Shown here: positions 20,801 to 33,737 of the stretch, one piece after another | How the letters are laid out: the number at the start of each line of letters is the position of its first letter | Numbering within the stretch: position 1 is the first letter of the stretch | Assembly (NCBI GenBank): GCA_000310025.1 | Contig: FN647938.1 | Coordinates: 9,798 to 73,797, forward strand | Reading direction: 5' to 3' | DNA from: Ectocarpus siliculosus | Taxonomy: Eukaryota > Sar > Phaeophyceae > Ectocarpales > Ectocarpaceae | DNA length: 64,000 bases | Translations under genes and position numbers: made by a program | The notes under the pieces: model-generated | The model's input: only the letters and a program-made list of their open reading frames with translations | Databases searched by the model: none | What the model was told of the DNA's origin: nothing

Positions 20801-21160
20801 GGGTAGTACTTGGTAGTACTTGGATACAGGACAAGATCCGATCTGCAGAGTATGTGTGTGGGGGGGTATGTATGCTGTTGGGAGTCCAAGTGCGCCCCTC
20901 GTAAGAGCTCGCTCATGCATGTGTTCACTGAACCAGGGAACTAACTGATTGTGTACACTTCGGCCGTGTGTTTTAATCAAGGTTAATATACCATCATCTA
21001 TATCTGTATCGGTCCTCTGGGTCAACATCTAGTCCCCGGACAGACGTCAAACCGTGGGTGGGCATCGGTATCCTCCGTGGGTGCGTGGGCACGCGGCAAC
21101 CTCCGTGGGTGATCACGGGGGTACACAAACAAACAGCGTTCGTTCAATATTCCCCATCCA
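17857..21160. other. Stretch without recognisable gene
   Basis: Open frames up to about 150 codons on both strands (18171-18596 plus, 21028-20567 minus) have no conserved domain. Many TGCATGCA and TACTGCTGTA-type palindromic words, short AT repeats around 17815-17840, and a G10 run at 18857. Nothing else supported. Confidence 0.5.
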
Positions 21161-21161
21161 G

Positions 21162-22520
21162 CATGTGTATTGAGCTATAACAACTATTATTATGTTTCTC
21201 AGCCCTTTTTTCTTAGTTTTCGTAGAAACTTGAGCCTTTTTTTCTTCACATATTTTTTCTTAACTAACTGCGGACGCTATCTGTAGTTTGTTCCTTTGGG
21301 AAACAAACAAACAAACGTGTCCATGCATCCATATTACAGTATAGACTATGCATTGGTATCCATCCCATCATGTTGAGACTCCAAACATTGTATCGTATGC
21401 ATTGATTGGTATCCATCATGTTGACTCCATAAAAAAAAGGATTTCCCCCAATAAGAAACAAACATGATTGTGCGATACCCCCATGGCATCAGAAATCTTC
21501 GGTGCTCCCACACCGCGGACAACCACGTGCTCTCCGCCGTAGTACGGTTTTGATGGCACTCTCCACCGCTTCTCTTGAGGGCTTCATGAAGTGGATTGTC
21601 CTCAGAGATTATTAGTATAAAAGGCAGGAGTATGAAAATTCGAACAGAATCAGGAGGATGCGACAGTCCAAAGGAATAAGAAATGCTATTCATTTAAGAA
21701 AATGGACGACTTGGTCTGATCCCTCGACCCAAAGTAAGGGATTGAGGCTCGACCCGATTTTGACGTTATCTATCTGTACATACATGGACACGCTTGGGAA
21801 ATCGTCACCAGATCTCGAACAGAGTAGCAACAGTATCACAGCAGGCTTCGTTAGGATGATACATACAGTCTATACAGAATAATAATCAACTTCACGAACA
21901 ATTAATTGCTGCTGTACAGAACGGGCCCGGAGGTAGGAAAAAAACGTCAAATTCGGGTCGAGCCTCAATTTCCTCTTTTGGGCAGAAACACCACAGCCGA
22001 AGTCGGCCAATTTCTTGAAACGGATTTCTTATTCCTTGGGGTTGTCGCATGTTGTTGAATCTATTATTTTCTCATTTTTCTGGCGAGGAAAACAACAATA
22101 ACCCACCAAGCCTTCGACATGACGGTTAAACCGACAACTCGGTGTGGCCGTTGGGTTGTGGCAGTGGGTAGCGCAGCCCGCGGGAGCGCGGGGGCGCGGC
22201 GGGCGCCGCGAAAATAGCCACTGTCGTCCCCCCTACCAAAGAATTACTTATTATTTTTACATGCCATGAGCTAGGTAGGGGGTGGGAGCATGGCCGCAGC
22301 AGCATCATCAGTGGGACGTCTCTTATCGGACACGCTCCTCCCCCAGCAACCCCTTGTTTCTTACATGTATGTCTCGGGGATCGTGTTTCTTATTGGGACG
22401 TTTCTTATGTTGTGGCCGAGATTGAGCTGAGTTTCTTAGCCCTATTCTCATGTTTTCGTGAAAAGTTGAGCCTCTTTTGGCCTCTTTTAGAGATTTTCTT
22501 CATGATTATTACAGTAGAAG
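21162..22520 (+). repeat. Two copies of a GTTTCTTA-rich repeat family
   Basis: 22313-22520 and the partial copy 21162-21262 share ATTGAGCT, GTTTCTxAGCCC, a TTTTCGTxxAAA/ACTTGAGCCT block and flanking TTTCTTA words. A third copy lies in the opposite strand at 35345-35540. Non-coding; probably a small mobile element. Confidence 0.7.
21658..22050. mobile_element. Foldback/MITE-like element with about 108-bp imperfect inverted ends
   Basis: The left arm 21658-21766 and right arm 21944-22050 are inverted copies. They share ATGCGACA at the tips, then AAGGAATAAGAAAT, a CGACTT block, and ATTGAGGCTCGACCCGA with TTTGACGT at the inner end. The 177-bp centre is non-coding. No clear target-site duplication is visible. 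Confidence 0.82.
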
Positions 22521-23589
22521 ACTAATTGCGGTCCCGTTCGGTATAGCAGCGTGTTGGTGTGCCTCTATCTGTCCGCTCTCTCGTTCGCTGATGACAAAAA
22601 AAAAACGCTGCTGCTCGTCAAAACGCACATATACATACATACGTGCGCCTTTCACGTGATGGTTCTTCTTTCACGTGCGTGCATGACTTTGTGGTGCTGG
22701 TATGAATGATATCTGGTACTTGTTGCATGCAATGCGAGTGAACTGATCGCTATCGTCTGCCTGCACAAACTGTGTAGGCTTACGTACTTCCCCTACCTAA
22801 ATCTTGATGGTGTTCCCTGGTGTCCCGGGTTTGAGAGGTCCTAAGGTTTTCGCCCCCCTGTCGGCTCGTAGTTGCTGTACAGCGCATTTCGGAAGGATGT
22901 TGTGCGACTTTGAAGAGATGCACAGGTGCTACGGCGCATAGTCACGCCAGGGATGACGGGAGAAAAATGTGCACCCAACATCAACCAGTCGCACGTCCCA
23001 ACTTGATTCCAGATATACAGCAGCAGTACTACAATGAGTCTCGTTCGAAAAGGGCCGATACGCATGTTTCTTTGATGTATCTCGAGTTCAGAGAGAGAGG
23101 TAAGATACGCTGATGTCGTCTAACGAAGGAAGGAGTGAGTGTAAGCGTATGCATTTTGTATCATTAATAGCAGCATCGACCGCGCCAACCGGCCGACCAA
23201 TGATAACACGTCCTCAGAATAGTGCGTGCGGTTGAAAACAAAAAACACTCGTACTAAATCCGTCCTATATTATATGTTTTCACAAGTTGTGGGTAGTATG
23301 TATGCGTTCGATGACGTCGAGTTACGTTCTACATTTGTTACTTTTTTTTTCGTCTACAGTCACCGCCAACATCATAGATAGTCACTTGGGGTCCTCAACT
23401 CACCCATGGCAACGTCCAACTGGTCACGGGGACGAGAGGACCAAGTATCGGCGGTCGCGGATTGAGGGCTGTGCGGGGCCTATTGAGATGGCTTCGCCTA
23501 CGCCCGCGAGCTGTACCCCGTCTTCTAGGGACAATTCTGTGATGTTTCAAAATGTAACTCCAACGCTCGTGGTTCGCTTGCATCCCTGG
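22521..23589. other. Stretch without recognisable gene
   Basis: No domain-bearing frame. Contains scattered TGCATGCA and ACGTG words and leads into the minisatellite region. Confidence 0.45.
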
Positions 23590-24660
23590 ACGGTAACACG
23601 TAAGGACCAATGGGACACGCGTGATCCATGGGACATCTATTGGACACTCTTGGACGTCATACGCGTCGCATGGGACACGCATGGGACACGTGGGCCTTCC
23701 AATGCCTGTCCCACCGGACAGATTTCGGACGTCCCACGTGTCCCATGGGACAGCCATTGAACGCCCCAGCCCATGATGGGACGGACATTGGACGCCCCAC
23801 GCGTCCATTGGACGCCCCATGCGTCCGATGGGGAAGCAACGTCCGGCTTTTGGGACATCCAAACAAAGCTTGCGGGGGGGCAGTGGGGCGGGGGCTACAT
23901 TCGTTGCATGTGTCCCCCCGTGGTCCTCCCTACCTATTTCTGTGTCTTAATAATTGTGTTCTACTGAAATTCCTCTGGGACGTCCCACGTGTTCCACGGT
24001 GTCCCATGGGACAGCTAGGGCCATCCCACATGTGTCCCATGGGACACGTGGGACGCCCCGTGGGACAGCTAGGGCCGTCCCATTGTGTCCCATGGGACAT
24101 TTGGGCTGTCCTATGGGACATGTGGGCTGTCCCATGGGACACCCCACGTGGCCCCCGCGTGCTCCGAGTCTCGCCTCGGGTGTGTNNNNNNNNNNNNNNN
24201 NNNNNNNNNNNNNNNNNNNNNNNNNNNNNNNNNNNNNNNNNNNNNNNNNNNNNNNNNNNNNNNNNNNNNNNNNNNNNNNNNNNNNNNNNNNNNNNNNNNN
24301 NNNNNNNNNNNNNNNNNNNNNNNNNNNNNNNNNNNNNNNNNNNNNNNNNNNNNNNNNNNNNNNNNNNNNNNNNNNNNNNNNNNNNNNNNNNNNNNNNNNN
24401 NNNNNNNNNNNNNNNNNNNNNNNNNNNNNNNNNNNNNNNNNNNNNNNNNNNNNNNNNNNNNNNNNNNNNNNNNNNNNNNNNNNNNNNNNNNNNNNNNNNN
24501 NNNNNNNNNNNNNNNNNNNNNNNNNNNNNNNNNNNNNCACAATCAATCATTGCCCCCACCACCGCAACTTGGACACACGCACGACCCTAGCTGTCCCATG
24601 GGACACCGTGGGACACGTGGGACGTCCCAGGGCTGTCCCATGGGACGTCCCACGTGGGCT
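23590..24660. repeat. Minisatellite-like array built on a palindromic CCCATGGGACA core, with assembly gap
   Basis: Dense, irregular repeats of TGTCCCATGGGACA and GGGACACGTGGGACG type words, each close to self-complementary, on both sides of the gap. Spacing is irregular, roughly 15-30 bases. Frames through it (WDTWDVPWD, MSHGT) are repeat artefacts. The high self-complementarity probably caused the assembly break. Confidence 0.85.
24186..24537. other. Assembly gap (352 N)
   Basis: Unsequenced bases inside the CCCATGGGACA array. The true array length is unknown. Confidence 1.
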
Positions 24661-24785
24661 CCCAATAATGTCAGTACCCCATACTTTGTGTGTGTGTCCA
24701 AGTTGCGGTGGTGTGGGCTATGATTGATTGTGGACAAGGGTTATTTGCATGAGACTCTCTTGAGGCCCCCATGACAACATTTTTC

Positions 24786-24873
24786 TCGTGACGTTCTCAT
24801 GAGAGACATGAGATTTTGTTTTTTGTCATGAGGAAAACAACTCATACATCTCGCGAGTCTCTCATGAGAACGC
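24786..24873. repeat. Inverted repeat with 16-base arms
   Basis: GTTCTCATGAGAGA at about 24793 and its reverse complement TCTCTCATGAGAAC at about 24857, separated by about 50 bases rich in TCATGAG words. Could form a hairpin; no function assigned. Confidence 0.75.
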
Positions 24874-26054
24874 CACTAGAAAAAGGTGACCTGTCCCAAT
24901 AATATGTACAACCCAAGAGCCGCGGGAAAAAGCCCCGCCACCACACGAAAACCATTTGCAACCGCCAAAGATGGGAAGTGCAATGGGATCGACACGCGTA
25001 ACAATCCCTGGACACCCTTTGGAAAGACTCGCTTGACTTTTCGTCTCTTTGGACAGCACAGTGCAGCTGTTGCTTTGCTCTCTTTCGGAAGACGGAAAGA
25101 GTGGGGCAGACCAACCCGGTTCAAAAGGGGCCACGAAGGTCCTGTCCCGTGCTTTATCCTTCAATCGGGAGTTAAATCTCCGCACTTTCCTGTGGGAATT
25201 AACCCGACCTAGAAAACGTTGCTACTTTCCTGCCTTCCGATCCTACTAGTATGACAGTAATGGGGGTTTGAACACGGCGGTTGCTGAAATTGTGGAGGGA
25301 TATAGACGAGCTCCCGGCGGAGACCGTCGCGAAACATATCACTTATTCGGTTCTCGGCAGGAAAATTTCCTGCTTCGAAAACGCAAAAGAAGATGCGTAA
25401 CCTGCCGTCTCCTACTGACCCTCGCAGCGTTGCACCCGACGTTTCATTCACACCGTTCGCACCACCACAGTGCTGCACTCTTCCCTCGTTAATAATCGAA
25501 AGCAAGAAGGCAAGCACAGCAGGAGGGGGTTCGGGGAGAGGAACCTTTCTGTTTGATCACGGATTGGAGCTCTACAGTATCCGGCGGATATTGCGTCCCC
25601 AAAACAAAAAACAAAAAAGTAATTCACTTGATCGCAGAACGCGCATTTGGGCCGGCACGTATGCTGGACGGTCAACTGCACACCCAAACTGTTCTTAATG
25701 TGAAACCAGCAACACTACAGTCTACACAAATGAAAACAACGGGCCATCCAATGAAAGAGTCACTCGAGTTGAGCGTGCGCAAGCTGTAGAAACTTGACCT
25801 GGTGCGACTGACTAAAGCTGGCTCCAAAAAGCAACAAAAAGTTCCCTCCACTTACCAGTGGAACCCTGATCTCACTAAAACTCCTGCCCGCGACAACAAA
25901 AAATCACAGTAAGCAAGCACACGGCCACGAATAGTGTGACGACTAAAATACCACAAACACCCAGGGGGAAAACATTTCAACGTAAACAAAACATCATTGT
26001 ATGGACAATTGTATACAGCAAGCAGCAAACACTCGCGTCGAATACTCGTGAAGT

Positions 26055-29000
26055 TCAACCTGTAACCCTTTTCGAACGCCTCGTGTTGCCCTCTCCAATG
26101 GCTTTCGAGATCTCTCTTTTGCGGGCATGATTTCGTTTCTCATATGCGTATCCTCGAGACAATTCCGCCCCTTCGACAGGAATTCCATCCTCCTCCACAG
26201 CAGATGTCGAAGGTGGCGGCAGTCGTACCAGTACCACCTCGTCTCCAACCTACGTTGCACAGACCAGGCGGGCACAACGGAGAGACCAACAAAGCAAAAA
26301 GCAGCGTGAAATCTCCAGAAAATGTAAATAGACGGGAAAAGGAGGAGTTGTGTCGGGTACATCGTGCGTCGTTTTTGTACCCCGAGCGCCTTCGGGTGTT
26401 CCAACAACCATGCCCTGGGTCTATTCGACCCTTTCCAAGTACATTCAGCCCACCTACGTAAAACTCTCATTCTCTCGAGCCTAGCAATGCACACAGTACA
26501 CCATGCACACAGCCGTACGGTCACAGTCCTTGATACTTTGATGCTGCATTTCCCGAAAAGTGCGGGGACCCGATAGAGAACGCGGTCAAAATCTTGCTGC
26601 ACATGAGTTGACTCTGCTGGAAACTCCCTCTCCAAAAGTCGGAATTGAACCAACAGAAAAACGGCAACCACAGATACACACGATGTCTGATTTATCATGT
26701 GTTGGGAAGGGTTTGCTGTTGTCAGGAACCTGACTGGTCTACAACAGCAATCAGCTTCCTGGGGCTGAAGCTCGAAAAAGTGGGAGAAACGAAGAGCCCT
26801 CTTACGGTGATTGGAAGGCTTCGAAGGACCATCGGTGGATGATCAACGCCAGCCTGGTGCACCTCGTTGACTTCTAGACGAACATAAACCGAGAGCGGAA
26901 CTAACCATGGTCTGTGCCGTCGTTTGCAACGTTGATGTGTCCAAAATATCATTAAAATTGTCACCTGCCCATCAGCGTCGAGGATGAACGACAGCTGCAG
27001 CTTGGAGGAATCAGCAACGATCATCCCCAGGCCAAACTCCCGGTCCGTCGCGTACTCCACCCACTCCGGCCTCGGGCTGACCATATTTTGAGACTGGATG
27101 GGATGAAATGGAAGTGGGCACGCGAACAACACGACTGGGGCGGTTGATCAAAGAGCCAGCGCGCCAGCGGTACTGGGGAACAGAGACACGGGTATACCAA
27201 CTTCGTGCGTTGGGGCACACTGAGGGGGGTGTTGAAGCACGAACTGCACGTTGTTTGCAGAGGTTGCATTATAGTAGGAGCGAGAGCAACTTGAGCACAA
27301 CCACCACTAATTCTTCCGCGCGGTCATTTCAATGCTGTCACCTCTCGCAAGAGGCCACTAAGCATCCGAACCTTGATGTCGAAACCAGACCAAATCGCGG
27401 AGCCTATGCAAAAATGCGAAGCGTTCCAACACCAGCTCCGATTGCCTCTGTGGTTCACTACTGTAGGTAACCTCGTAAAACCTCTCACTCTCGGTCGTGG
27501 GTGCGAACATCTCCGGAGAGGTATAACCCAAAAATAAAAGTTACAAGAGGAAACTGCACAGTCGTCGGTAAGCGCAAAACAAGAGGAAAGGGGCCGCTCA
27601 ATCCTATTGCGATGTCAAAAAAATTGCAGGTAATCACCGAAAGAGGTAACGCGGCATACACAGAAATCCATATAACGTTTACCTGGCTCCTGCGCGACCC
27701 CGACTAGTTCATCAAAGGAGTATCGAAAGTTGTAGAATGGCACGCAGAAGCGATGGGACGAAACATAGAACGCCCAACACACACGAACCGTTCAAAACCT
27801 CAAGTCTCACCAGACCCATGCCCGCCATTCCCATGACAACGTGCACGGGGGCGGTGTAATCTTGATGCTCTTGATACTCTTGATACTGACTGGAGTAGGT
27901 CCGAGAAGACGGTCCCACGCAAGTCTCGTTGGCGACTCTGCAGGTACGCTGGTAGCTGTGATGGTGTCCATAGACTGCAAGGTCTACCTGGTGTTCCACA
28001 AGCGAGCAACGTACGACACACAACGACAGGACAGTTGCAAAACGGCGTGCGGGGACCACACAATGTTAGGGGCGGGGCGTGGCAGGCAGAGAGGAGAGGA
28101 CACGGGGTAAGCACGTGTTTGGCGAGTTGGACAGCTAAATCCCAACACTCAAGTTGGACACATAAACGCGTTCGCCTATATGGACACAGTCATCAACCTC
28201 TGTGAGCGATGCATTCGTCGGACCAAGACTGGAGGTCTCCGATGTATGCCAGACCGAACCGATGTATGAACTGTTCCTTCTACCGCAGCATGCTCCCGTA
28301 GAAGCCCGACGCAAGCCATCATCATGGAAAAAAAAAAACAGATGTTCAGCTCACCAACGTGTCAGCGCGTACATGCTCATGACACGATCGATCAAACAGA
28401 CAACCCATTGGGGTGGTGAAATAGACCGGCAAGACCAACCTGGTACTCGATGAGCAATGGCTCAAGGGCAGCACGAAGCGACCTCGCAACCGGCTGGTCG
28501 TTAGCGCAGTTTGGCTCCAAAGCCGCAGCACCCTCGCACTCTCCCGCCCCCGCGCCGCCGCTGTTGACGTACATGGGCCGGTGTCCCGAGAAGACGATCC
28601 ATGGGGTCTTGGCGCGGTCTACGCCGGCGAGGTCTTCCTTGATGAACGCGTACTGGCGTAAAGGAGTCGGTCGGCATGCATACGGGTGTCGATTAAAGGA
28701 CGATAGCGTTAAAACATTTTGCGGGTGGTCGAGCAGTACCTTCGCCCCCCTAAGGAGCGCAACGCTGAAGCGATAGCAGTACCTGCACACGTGCAACGCG
28801 CCGAGGTAGCCATCGGACGGCATGATGAGAGCAGACGTATTAAGTACGTACCAGGTAGGTTGGAGGAAGCACGTGTCGTTAGTTTGGCTCAACACGAAAC
28901 AAAGGGTCGCGTCCGGTGGGACAGAAACTGCTACTCTGATGCGAGGGGGTAAGCTGCTGCCGGGAAGGGATGGGTCGGTCAGCGTTCCATACGATGAGAT

Positions 29001-32000
29001 GCGCAACTAATGCGAAGGAGTGTTACCGAGTGGTGGGATCTCCGCGTTCTGAGTCGGGGACAACATCGATGGAGAGTGAGTGGCATCAATACTGGGAGGC
29101 ATCACGACTCGCCTCACACCAAACCAACACTGTAGTGGGCAAAAGGGCGAAACAACCAGGGTGCGTCCGTCGGCCGAACCCTTCATACCAACACGACTGA
29201 GGGCAACACACGATTGCTTCCAATCAAAGTTTGTTCGTTGCAGAAAATATCACCAAAGAAACATGTAACTAATACTTCAAACGCTTTCGACTTCTATGGT
29301 CAGGTTTACGACCACCCAATAGGAGCGGGTTGGCGGGCACCTGCTTGGAGCCCACCGAGAAGTTGTGCTCTGTCGACATAACGGTGAAGTGCACCGGGCC
29401 GAAATCAAACCCGTACCACGGACAATCCGCCGTGGGCTCCTCCGCCGCCCCGGGCATGATGAACCTGTTGAGCGCCGCGGAGTATTTCAGTGCCAACGCC
29501 AAAACCAAAAACAGCACCGTCACCGTCACCAACACGACGAGGAACCTCATGATCGTCCGGACAGATCAGACGGGAAAGCGAGAAACGTCTGCCAGAATGC
29601 ATGCAATGGAGAACACGGGGAGCACACTCCCAGTGCTTACAACCAGAAGACAGCAGGATCGCTATGTAGTGGGTCAGAGAGCCGTCCAACTCCGAGCAAG
29701 AGTACCAGTAGACATTGCTGAGCACCCTGCCATGATCTTCAAACGTGGACTGAGAAGCATAAGACGCCGAGTTCATAAACTATACTTGGGCGTCTCTCTC
29801 AAGCACCAAACAACAGCTCTGTCTTACTACCGGCCGACTCTTTTCAGTGATGCAGAGAAAGCACGGCAGTTAAGGGTCGACGGGACGAAATATTCATTTT
29901 TTCGGTGTCGCCCCGGAGTGGCGTTCGGAAAGTAAAAAGGGAAGAAGCAAACATACCGCCGTTGATGCGGGCCAGGGATCCAAATCACCTGAACGCTGTC
30001 GGCACACCACAGTCCCCTCCAGAGTCTGTACCGGTGAAGAATGAGAGCTCTTGGCGAACGGGTGACTCGGAAGTCGTGGGGTAATCTCGCTCGTGATTCC
30101 CCACACCCACCATCCAAGGAACAGTCGATGCGACGTGCTTGATCTGGTCCATGTACTGCAGGCGGGACAGCAGTATGCAGCACGGTGTGACGTCAATAAA
30201 AACACGTCCGCAAACACTCCCCACCTTGCACGGGCTGCAAAAAAACAGAGTATCTCGGGGGAACGGCCGCACCCGGACAACAGGAAAAACAGCTTTCTAG
30301 AGCCACACGGAACACGGCGAAAAAAATGACACTCAAAATTGGTCATGAACGAGTAATTTGTTGTCGGCCGAAAATCCTTACGCAGCGGCACTTGGTGTTC
30401 ATCGTGACTCCATTTTCGGAACGGAATCCGGTAGCTTGCACTACTACCTGTACTGCAGTGAAAAACCTAACCGTCGCCCTTTCGTCCTTGGCGGTGAAGC
30501 AAATGAACATGAACGAGGAATACAATATCCAACAAGGCTGTTCATCAAAGCTTAGGCAATGTAGGAAAAACTTTCTTCATCGTTCGCAAGGAAGAAGTGG
30601 TCAACTGAGACAGACCTGGGGAAAGAGCAGACTTGGTTCGGGCCCCATCAACAAGCTACTCACGTTACGCCCGTGATATCACAGTATCGGCCTTCTCCAA
30701 AGACATCACCTCGCAATTAGCGATCCCGACTTTGGGGCGAGGGTAGGGGGTGGCCGCGGTGGGTGCTTGCAAGGACACCCCCGCACGTAGTGTCGCCTGG
30801 CCAGGCGTTCGATTGCACAGTCGCTGCTGATACTTGTATGCATACCATGTCAAGGTCACATGTATTTATTGCGTCCCCTACAAGGGTGCACGACATAGAG
30901 GTTCTCGCACACCGAGGTGCCACATTTATTGGCGTCCCGTACTTACAGGGTTGAAGCCGTCTACGGCGGGCACAAATCCTGGAACCACCACTGCTCTAGA
31001 AAATGCTCGGCGATGAGTACAACAATTGTTGTTCCGCCAGGATAAGACAGCCTGCCTGAGCCTGAGCCTGAATACCTGCACCGATGGCCCCGTGCCACCA
31101 AACCTTTGCCGGGTGCCAGGCACACGCTAGGAATTGAGACGAGCTTGCTCACCTCGTCCCACTGGGCATCGTACCCCCTTGCATAGCTCAGGTCCCCGAT
31201 GTGCAGAACCAAGCCGAGCTGCGGTTCTTCCCCTCCACCAGTTGGACCTGTCGAAACCCCATCACCGCCGCCACTGCTGCCTACGGCCCGAACACCCGCA
31301 CCTCCCCTCAGGTGGTCATTGAGGATGCCCACTGTTCGGATAGACGGCGGCTCGCTCGTGTGTCCGGCGTCGAGCGTGCCGTCGAGTTCCGCCGTGCCCA
31401 TGTCTCCAAAAACAGCAACTTTGACGGCGTCGGGATCCCACGCTATTCCTTCTGCTCCTATTCCTGACGCGTTATCCAGCTCAGACGGCGCCAACGCAGC
31501 CATCTCTGGGCGCGACCCCTTGCCACTCATGTCTGCGGTACTAGCATCACCTGAAGCAGTAACCGTGTTTACCAGCGGCGGGGAGAAAGCAGCACCTGCC
31601 GATGAGGGTTGTTCCGGTGAACCAGCGCGTTGCTGATGCGCGGCTGTTGTTCCCGAGGAAACCGGCGGGGCGTAGAAGAATGAAGAAGACCCCCATTCTT
31701 GGGCATCGGAGTCCCCGGCTTTGTACCTTCCAACGATGGGGGAAAGGGAGAGTGGAGGCGGGTGGCCAGGTTTTCCCTCTGCAAAATGCCAGCGACTTAC
31801 GACGTCGAGTGCCCCCCCCCGTGTGAGAGGGAATGGGTTGGGTATGCAGTATACAGAGCGTTGACATCTTCGAAACCTAAAACAATGTTTCAGGTACCCC
31901 TGAATAGTGCCAACCGCCTGGAACCTTTAACTCCTGTGCCTTACCGCCGTGGAGCATACATAACCACCCCAACCGGTGAGCTCCATCTACCAGATTTCTT

Positions 32001-33701
32001 CTAAACGGGTACCGGCACGGGAGTGAGGTTACCGCAGCATTCACATTTTCCCGGATTGAAGCGAATGAAACCGCCACCCAAACTGCATCTCTGGCAACAT
32101 GTCCCTTCAGCTAGTCACACCCGACTTGGCTCTCGAGAAATGGGCAATTGCAACTGTAAGAGCGGTCCAACCATGGCGGACGGTGGAGTGATACTCCCTA
32201 TTATTTTTGCCAAAACACAGCGTGCACTCACTCGTAGGGATGCCCCGGGATGAGGCCGGGCAACACGGCAGAGTGCAAGAGTCCGGGGTTGTGGAAGCCA
32301 TTCGAGGTCGCCGGTTCCCCACACATATCCTCGCGACCGTATGTGATAGAAGACTCCGCCGCAACTTCCTTTTGAGACATTCCGGGGGTGGGGGGGAGAG
32401 CGGGGTAGACTTTAGGCCAAGTCCGTCGGCAAAGGGCTGACACTTTGGCGTAGATCGCGCCTGGTGTTTCCATGATGGGTTAGTTGAAGTATTCGGGGTC
32501 TGCGGGCCGTGAAGGAAGGCACCGTTGGGTACCAATCTGTGCGGCACTCGTGGCGTTAGTTTACAACAACATTTGGCTAGACAGCAGTGGTGCTAAAAAA
32601 TCCCGATTGCACCCTTGCTAGTTGGCCATGCACAAGTCTGCCCTCACCTGCCAAGGGTCGACCTGTGTTTCTGTCACCCCTTCCTGCGCCCCAACGGCAA
32701 CCTCACGGAACATGACGGCCGGTGCTTGTGATGCCTCCCCGGTCACCCACGAGACACGCATCGAATCCACATCAGAGGTCAACGCTAGGTGTAAGTGTAG
32801 CACCTATTTAGCGGGGAACGGGAACGGGAGAGGGTAAGAAGCACTTGAGTGAACAAAAGCGACTGTTTCACCTGGCTACCGTCATGAGTCATTTCGATAG
32901 AAGATGCAATGGGAAAAGTGCTTACAGATCAACCTAAGCGGAGCACCGCACTCCGACGATTTCCGGCGTGGGACCGACGCGTTCTACCTGGCAGTGAATG
33001 CTGAGCAGCAGCGAGAGCAGCCTGGTCGAGGGCGGCTCGCAGACAAACAAACCCCAACACTCATGTTGGTCCTCACACCAGATGCCCGCCCTAGTATCAG
33101 TTTTAGGTTGCGGCGTACAACACCCAAGCAGCAGCTACACTACCGCCCACACCCCCACCTCAAACGGCTGAGCGAACGTGACCGCTTCTGTTGTCCTGGC
33201 CACAAGCACCGGATCCTCGACCCCGCCCTTGAACAGGCCGAAGCGATACCCTTCCGCATCCCTCAAGTTCAAAAGCCTAAACCTCAGGCTCTCCACGGCA
33301 CCCGTTTCCGCCTCATGACCAACCCCGGGGAAAGGTTTCTCGGCTGTCAAGAACTGGTACTTTATGGGAGCGACTTCCTTTACGGTGGCGGGGTAATCCA
33401 GGGCAGTCCCCGGAGAAAACGCAGCCACGAAGGCATCCGGGAACATCCAAGACTCGATCCCGCTCCATGAAACCGTGACCCACTGCCCGCTTTCGAAGAG
33501 GAGAGTGGGACCGACTTCAAGGGTAATATCTGGGTCCAGCGCGAACGTTGGTGGCTGAATGGCGGACAGTTTGCTGGGTCCAGTGTGCCCCGATACCCGC
33601 GGGAGCGCGGCCATGGCGACTAACACGGGAGCCACGAGCCAAGCCATCGTCGCCCTTGACACGGCTCCCCCGGTTCTACGCGTCTTTGGTCGGCCTCTCA
33701 T
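26055..33701 (-). CDS. Purple acid phosphatase (metallophosphoesterase), 10 exons
   Basis: Exons: 33701-33159, 32803-32648, 32353-32232, 31726-31153, 30155-29989, 29464-29341, 28652-28440, 27987-27811, 27093-26965, 26249-26055. All junctions keep phase, giving about 799 residues. The N-terminus has a signal-peptide-like stretch (AWLVAPVLVAMAALPRVSG), then a plant-type PAP N-terminal Fn3-like domain (APIKYQFLTAE, RFRLLNLRDA) and the TYGREDMCGEPA/HNPGLLHSAV segment. All metal-ligand motifs are present: GDMG, GDLSYARGY, GNHERDY, SGHRPMY and GHHHSYQR, so a dinuclear Fe-metal enzyme hydrolysing phosphate esters at acid pH is expected, probably secreted or vacuolar. A Gly/Ser-rich insert lies between GDMG and GDLSY, and the last exon ends in a basic tail. 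Alternative starts: ATG at 33647 or a frame open to 33737. Confidence 0.93.
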
Positions 33702-33737
33702 GTTGAGTCCGGCTGTCGGAAGGAAGCAAGCAAGCAA

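Noticed and set aside
23590-24660. CRISPR array
   Set aside because: Unit spacing is irregular, there are no unique equal-length spacers and the context is eukaryotic.
23628-24727. Long open frames of 200-320 codons across the N run
   Set aside because: They are open only because N codons cannot be stops, and the rest is minisatellite.
25994-26698. 234-codon minus-strand frame as a separate gene
   Set aside because: It overlaps the last phosphatase exon (26249-26055) in another frame and has no domain.
32904-33470. 188-codon plus-strand frame
   Set aside because: Antisense shadow of the first phosphatase exon.
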